Below are positions 63,371-64,000 of a stretch of DNA of 64,000 nucleotides, piece by piece; the first letter of the stretch is position 1; each line of letters starts with the position of its first letter. This DNA comes from Methylocystis rosea SV97. GTDB taxonomy: Bacteria; Pseudomonadota; Alphaproteobacteria; Rhizobiales; Beijerinckiaceae. The notes beneath the pieces were generated by a model. That model saw only the letters and a list, made by a program, of their open reading frames with translations. It made no database searches and had not been told where the DNA came from. Made by a program: the position numbers and the translations under genes. The DNA is taken from the NCBI RefSeq assembly GCF_000372845.1, contig NZ_KB889963.1, positions 2,624,304 through 2,688,303 of the forward strand, written 5' to 3'.

Positions 63371-64000
63371 TCAAGCTTGCAGGGACTTCTCTCGCGGTTC
63401 GACAGGCGCTTGAGTTTGCAGCGTCTCGCGCAGAACAGTGAGTAGCCTTGCCGTTGCTTCGGCCATCTCCAATGGATCGCCGGCGATTTCTTCAACGAGC
63501 GCGATCGCGCGCTGGCGTTCGTCCAATGTCGGCAACATCTTGGGCAAAACCGCAATCGCGGCCTCGGGCTCGAAGTCGATGATGAGCGTCTGCTCATGAA
63601 TTATGGCTGAGCGGAGTTCGTCCCCGAGGCTCTTGAACGGCTCCGTCGATCGGAGGATGAGGTTGGATCGCTCAAGCCTGCTTTGGCGCACCGCGCCGCG
63701 CGAGCGGGCCATCAGGATCAGCATGCGGACGACCGCCTCGGCGAAGCCACCCTGCTCGATTTTCGCGAGCGCAGCCTCCACCTCTGGCAATTCGCGCAGC
63801 GTTTCGCCGAGCTTGGCGTCCGTCTCGGGCGTGTATCCCTCATTCATCCGCATCAGGAACGGGTTTGCGTAGAGGCTGATAAACATCAGTTCCTTGGCGG
63901 CGGCGCCGACGTCGCTCCAGAACTTCAATGTTTGCTCGATCAAGCCGGCGGCCAACGCCTCGCTCTTCAGGAAGGGGTTGGACGGATCCGCGGGCTTGCG
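63371..64000 (-). CDS. DUF3141 protein, C-terminal part
   Basis: The frame enters from the right edge (PADPSNPFLKSEALAAG) and runs 209 codons to a stop at 63371. FLKSEALAAGLIEQTLKFWSDVGAAAKELMFISLYANPFL and then IEQGGFAEAVVRMLILMARSRG followed by a FEPEAAIAVLPKML segment match the C-terminal half of DUF3141 proteins. These resemble PHA-synthase-like alpha/beta hydrolases and are found with Pta and AckA genes. It belongs to the same operon as the next two genes (16-bp gap). The catalytic part lies outside the window. Confidence 0.8.
   Translation of the reverse strand, partial: RKPADPSNPFLKSEALAAGLIEQTLKFWSDVGAAAKELMFISLYANPFLMRMNEGYTPETDAKLGETLRELPEVEAALAKIEQGGFAEAVVRMLILMARSRGAVRQSRLERSNLILRSTEPFKSLGDELRSAIIHEQTLIIDFEPEAAIAVLPKMLPTLDERQRAIALVEEIAGDPLEMAEATARLLTVLRETLQTQAPVEPREKSLQA

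Overview
The window is a high-GC alphaproteobacterial chromosome segment. Gene content and order (hflK-hflC-degP, cpoB-tilS-ftsH, carD next to rpoH, divergent lysC/ubiG, IalB- and ChrA-type genes) suggest the Hyphomicrobiales, possibly the methanotroph-containing Methylocystaceae/Beijerinckiaceae. Genus is not provable from the sequence; everything here is by-eye reading of translations and motifs.

Layout. 1-10.45 kb is core: ChbG/YdjC-type deacetylase (cut by the left edge), membrane GT2, murJ, two tandem DUF2267/DUF2780-like genes, lysC, ubiG, an IalB-like protein, a cupin, tRNA-Gly, ispE, rlmB, tRNA-Thr. 10.8-18.7 kb is accessory: a three-gene operon headed by a TIGR04255-family gene, broken remnants (a transposase scrap and two decayed small genes), then many short secreted or membrane proteins. 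18.72-33.94 kb is an integrated island. It is bounded by the tRNA-Ser(GCT) 3' end and a 14-bp copy of it next to a tyrosine integrase. Near the tRNA it carries cargo: a second three-gene operon of the same general plan, a trypsin-like protease gene inside a broken DNA ligase gene, a Fic toxin with a small partner, and a HicA-like gene with a large partner. Near the integrase it carries a phage-satellite-like block: AlpA-type regulator, primase/ATPase, iteron-like DNA, small genes, HK97-type prohead protease. 34.2-64 kb is core again: a membrane adenylate cyclase, hflKC-degP, serB, miaA, fdxA, carD with an unusual histone-H1-like tail, rpoH, an M48 protease, cpoB-tilS-ftsH, arsC, glmM, chrA, xseA, pal, tRNA-Trp followed by a small scar region, and an acetate-metabolism operon (DUF3141, MaoC-Pta, ackA) cut by the right edge.

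Most interesting are the two three-gene operons (10811-12585 and 19165-21126). Each begins about 355-360 bp after a tRNA gene, on the same strand. Each has tightly coupled A-B-C genes whose products look distantly alike pairwise. I regard this as the best candidate for an undescribed mobile system, perhaps defence-related; the function is unknown.
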